From Arcicella aquatica (GTDB taxonomy: Bacteria > Bacteroidota > Bacteroidia > Cytophagales > Spirosomataceae), in contig NZ_JAYFUL010000006.1 of assembly GCF_034928825.1 (NCBI RefSeq), positions 124,001 to 188,000 on the forward strand: a DNA stretch of 64,000 nucleotides, given 5' to 3'. The notes under the pieces are model-generated. The model was not told the origin of the DNA and ran no database searches. It saw only the letters and a list, made by a program, of their open reading frames with translations. Position 1 is the stretch's first letter, and every line of letters starts with the position of its first letter. Positions 63,101 to 64,000 of the stretch are shown here, one piece after another. A program made the translations under genes and the position numbers.

Positions 63101-63341
63101 CGATAATTCATTAGATTATTATAAAATTGAGGTTATCGATAATGGAATAGGTTTTAATCAAAAGTATGCAGAGCAGATTTTTAATATTTTTCAACGATTA
63201 CATGGCAAAAATGAATTCGCAGGTACTGGTATCGGGCTGGCAATGTGTCGAAAAATTGTACAAAATCATAATGGAGATATTAAGGCATTTTCGGAGGAAG
63301 GAAAAGGAACAACATTTGTTCTTGTGATACCAGAAGAATAA
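60105..63341 (+). CDS. Multi-PAS sensor histidine kinase
   Basis: A 1078-residue soluble kinase. It begins with a sensor block (about 1-175, WPENLKNTLATLLPSKFPMF), followed by about five PAS/PAC units (roughly 180-300, 305-425, 435-565, 570-690, 700-825), each ending in patterns such as GILQDITEH, GTGIDITER and GTAQDVTKE. A coiled coil leads to the HisKA helix with ASHDLQEPVRK (phospho-acceptor His 856) and an HATPase domain with N box SNALKYSRQD, G1 VIDNGIGF and G2 GTGIGLAMCRKIV. No membrane segment is seen. The start must be the TTG at 60105, as the next ATG lies inside the first domain. Its response regulator gene is only a remnant downstream. Confidence 0.92.
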   Translation: MEIKNTTDDYFFLENGGEAAEIIRNLDWSSNILGRPETWPENLKNTLATLLPSKFPMFLWWGNDLIQFYNDAYRPSFGDQGKHPKAMGQRAEDCWPEIWDFLAPHISNILATGESVWYENMLLPIHRNGKLEDVYWTFSYSPVRGDDRQIEGILVVCNETTNTVNHNKQLQNSKDELLFAIEAAELGTFDLNPVTNKFSANNRLKSWFGLQPDDEIALNIATDVIAEADRDNVIKAIGDALKFELGGKYEIEYTIIHPITKEEKIVRAKGRAWFNENKEAYRFNGILQDITEHKKANDEILRSRQLTDLTLHNMGMGLFNVDFATNNIEYSPEFAALISGSKIKDLSRMDFVKYIHPDDLGLRLEAIEQGLTTGKFYYTPRVIWDDGSIHHIAISGARIVDAKGNPKIFSGTGIDITERERSRVALQQAEHRLEQTKREANAMFRNVTDSSPTGLWLADKQGMLTYLNNTLVEWTGMPYSELLGIGWTNAIIEEDRQMAAEVFEEAVNSLSHYDVLFRIKKATGKIVWCRAAGDPFFDESGKYAGYAGFCMDMDEIIASRKALTESEERFSLMIKQAPVGICLFTGLDMKIEIANDIMIGYWGKDRTIMGKPLEIAIPELVGQPFLSLLQEVYLTGVPYEAVSTPARLEVDGKLSTFYFDFTYKPIRDIHGNIYGIMDIAVDVTERVLASQKLDDTRIALAGAIELAELATWQLDIRNKAFSYSKRFMDWLGFTEDTKTMDEAYNPLPNDYRKLVSDAIQAAIMPGSSGIYDNEHPIINSVTGQVRIIHATARVFYNSDGMPAYLSGTAQDVTKERKLQEELTFKIRKSTAELRQANAELEINNKELQQFAYIASHDLQEPVRKISVFIQMLENYITSDPEKVKIYIEKISNSAKRMSTLIKDVLGFSELANSTKVIEIVDLEEVMENILSDFDLTIEQKEATIIYQNLPKLKAIPLQMGQLFGNLISNALKYSRQDVKPVIKVISSKLNDNDKKLFSIDNSLDYYKIEVIDNGIGFNQKYAEQIFNIFQRLHGKNEFAGTGIGLAMCRKIVQNHNGDIKAFSEEGKGTTFVLVIPEE

Positions 63342-63389
63342 AACAAGTAATTTTCGACCCATACATTCCTATTTTATATTAGATAACAA

Positions 63390-63458
63390 ATGATGAAGAC
63401 TGTCTTTTTGATTGATGATGATTTAGATGAACGTGAAATATTTCAGGAGTCTTTATAG
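63390..63458 (+). pseudogene. Remnant of a response regulator receiver gene
   Basis: A 22-codon frame (MMKTVFLIDDDLDEREIFQE, then SL and a stop) starts 48 bp after the histidine kinase. It matches the beginning of a CheY-like receiver domain, with the acidic pair IDDD at the first beta-strand, as found after multi-PAS kinases in Cytophagales. The frame ends at TAG (63456-63458) and no receiver sequence continues in any frame before the repeat element at 63631. The gene has lost its phospho-acceptor Asp and the rest of the fold. Confidence 0.75.
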
Positions 63459-63630
63459 GTACTTAACCTATATGTTTAGTATAGTAATATATGAATTTTG
63501 AGGAGGCTACAAATAAATACGGTTTTCAGTAACATTTTTTAATAACTTGATTTTTAGCGCAGTATAAATTTCTTAGACATATTCCCTTAAAATATACTTT
63601 TAGGAACGAGTTTTTTGTAATTTTAATGCT

Positions 63631-63790
63631 GAAGCTGTTTAAGCTTTCCGTTTCTTAGGTGAAAGTATTGTATTTTTGGATTGCTTTTTTCAAAATTTGG
63701 GAAGCATAGCATCGCTATGTTGAGTAAATTTTGGAACAAGCTATTCTAAAAGACTTAGTTTAACCCGAAAGGGAAAGTTTAAACAGCTTC
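63631..63790. mobile_element. 160-bp MITE-like element, copy 3
   Basis: Same length and orientation as copies 1 and 2, with flanking 3-bp repeats GCT (63628-63630 and 63791-63793). The left terminal repeat reads GAAGCTGTTTAAGCTTTC (one change) and the right GAAAGTTTAAACAGCTTC. A TATTTTTG box is at 63671-63678. It ends 24 bp before the start of the next gene. Confidence 0.85.
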
Positions 63791-63814
63791 GCTTAATAAA
63801 AATACTTGTTATCC

Positions 63815-64000
63815 ATGGAATTGTATGTAAATCGGGAACATTTACTAAAGGAGATTGAATATCCAGCTAGGTTCAAGGCTGAAAACCTATTCAAAAGTTC
63901 GGCAATTATCTTTGTTAGCCTCCTTGTGTTTCTTTTATTGTTCAAGCCCTTTGGCATGTATGCCCCTGAATATAAAATAAACTATTTTTTTATCTGTAGT
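63815..64000 (+). CDS. Start of a membrane protein resembling LytTR-family regulators (partial)
   Basis: An open frame of 62 codons runs off the window. It begins MELYVNREHLLKEIEYPARF, then KAENLFKSSAIIFVSLLVFLL as a first transmembrane helix and FKPFGMYAPEYKINYFFICS. The FKPFGMY motif after the first helix is typical of Bacteroidota LytTR-type regulators with an N-terminal membrane domain, though the DNA-binding domain is outside the window. It lies 24 bp after repeat copy 3. Confidence 0.6.
   Translation, partial: MELYVNREHLLKEIEYPARFKAENLFKSSAIIFVSLLVFLLLFKPFGMYAPEYKINYFFICS

Overview
The window reads as chromosomal DNA of an AT-rich Bacteroidota bacterium, most likely order Cytophagales (a Spirosomataceae-like genus such as Arcicella, Flectobacillus or Emticicia is my guess, not proven). 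Grounds: two secreted proteins with type IX secretion C-terminal domains, a long insertion-type IspG, a TonB-dependent receptor with a carboxypeptidase-like N-terminal extension, DUF3127 and small Bacteroidota-only proteins, TAnnTTTG-type promoter elements instead of clear Shine-Dalgarno sites, and multi-PAS histidine kinases. No rRNA, CRISPR array, complete IS or prophage is visible.

Layout. 1-5.6 kb (+): a trio of amide/peptide-bond-forming enzymes (YbdK-type carboxylate-amine ligase, class I glutamine amidotransferase, ATP-grasp-like protein), a frameshifted Rpn/PD-(D/E)XK transposase-like gene and a NamZ-type exo-muramidase. 5.6-12.5 kb (-): a TPR protein, an MmcQ/YjbR protein, a small membrane protein and ispG; then a sugar nucleotidyltransferase plus GHMP kinase pair and a GH109-type glycosidase. 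13-17 kb (+): queD-folE (pterin/queuosine precursor) and a T9SS-exported propeller/Ig protein. 17-30 kb: S10 peptidase, class III aminotransferase, thioredoxin, two lipoproteins, dnaE, an SPFH protein, an SDR lacking the usual catalytic Tyr, and an acetyl-CoA hydrolase/transferase. 30-37 kb: a PAS-LuxR regulator next to a TonB-dependent receptor, GH43, GT2 and an SGNH hydrolase. 37.6-51.5 kb: deoxynucleoside kinase, a BlaI/M56 signalling pair with three operator-like palindromes, tRNA-Leu, DUF3127, an ABC1 kinase with a TetR regulator, an M43 metalloprotease, phoH, dnaB, rlmD, an SDR and a TPR-SH3 membrane protein. 51.5-59.6 kb: four identical tandem tRNA-Lys genes followed at once by a type I restriction-modification locus in the order hsdR, yhcG-type nuclease, hsdS, hsdM. 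59.7-64 kb: a small basic protein, a large multi-PAS histidine kinase, a 22-codon remnant of its expected response regulator, and the start of a membrane protein resembling LytTR regulators.

The most unusual material is non-coding. A 160-bp element with near-perfect 18-bp terminal inverted repeats and 3-bp target duplications occurs three times, always in the same orientation and 24-61 bp before the start codon of a plus-strand gene. A second palindromic element (about 255-281 bp) occurs twice, each time between two convergent genes; its internal hairpins are kept by compensating base changes between copies. Several intergenic regions also hold facing arrays of degenerate 7-8-base words. These repeats, the BlaI operator triplet and the amidoligase trio are the parts I would examine first. 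All family assignments come from reading the sequence; none was checked by a database search.
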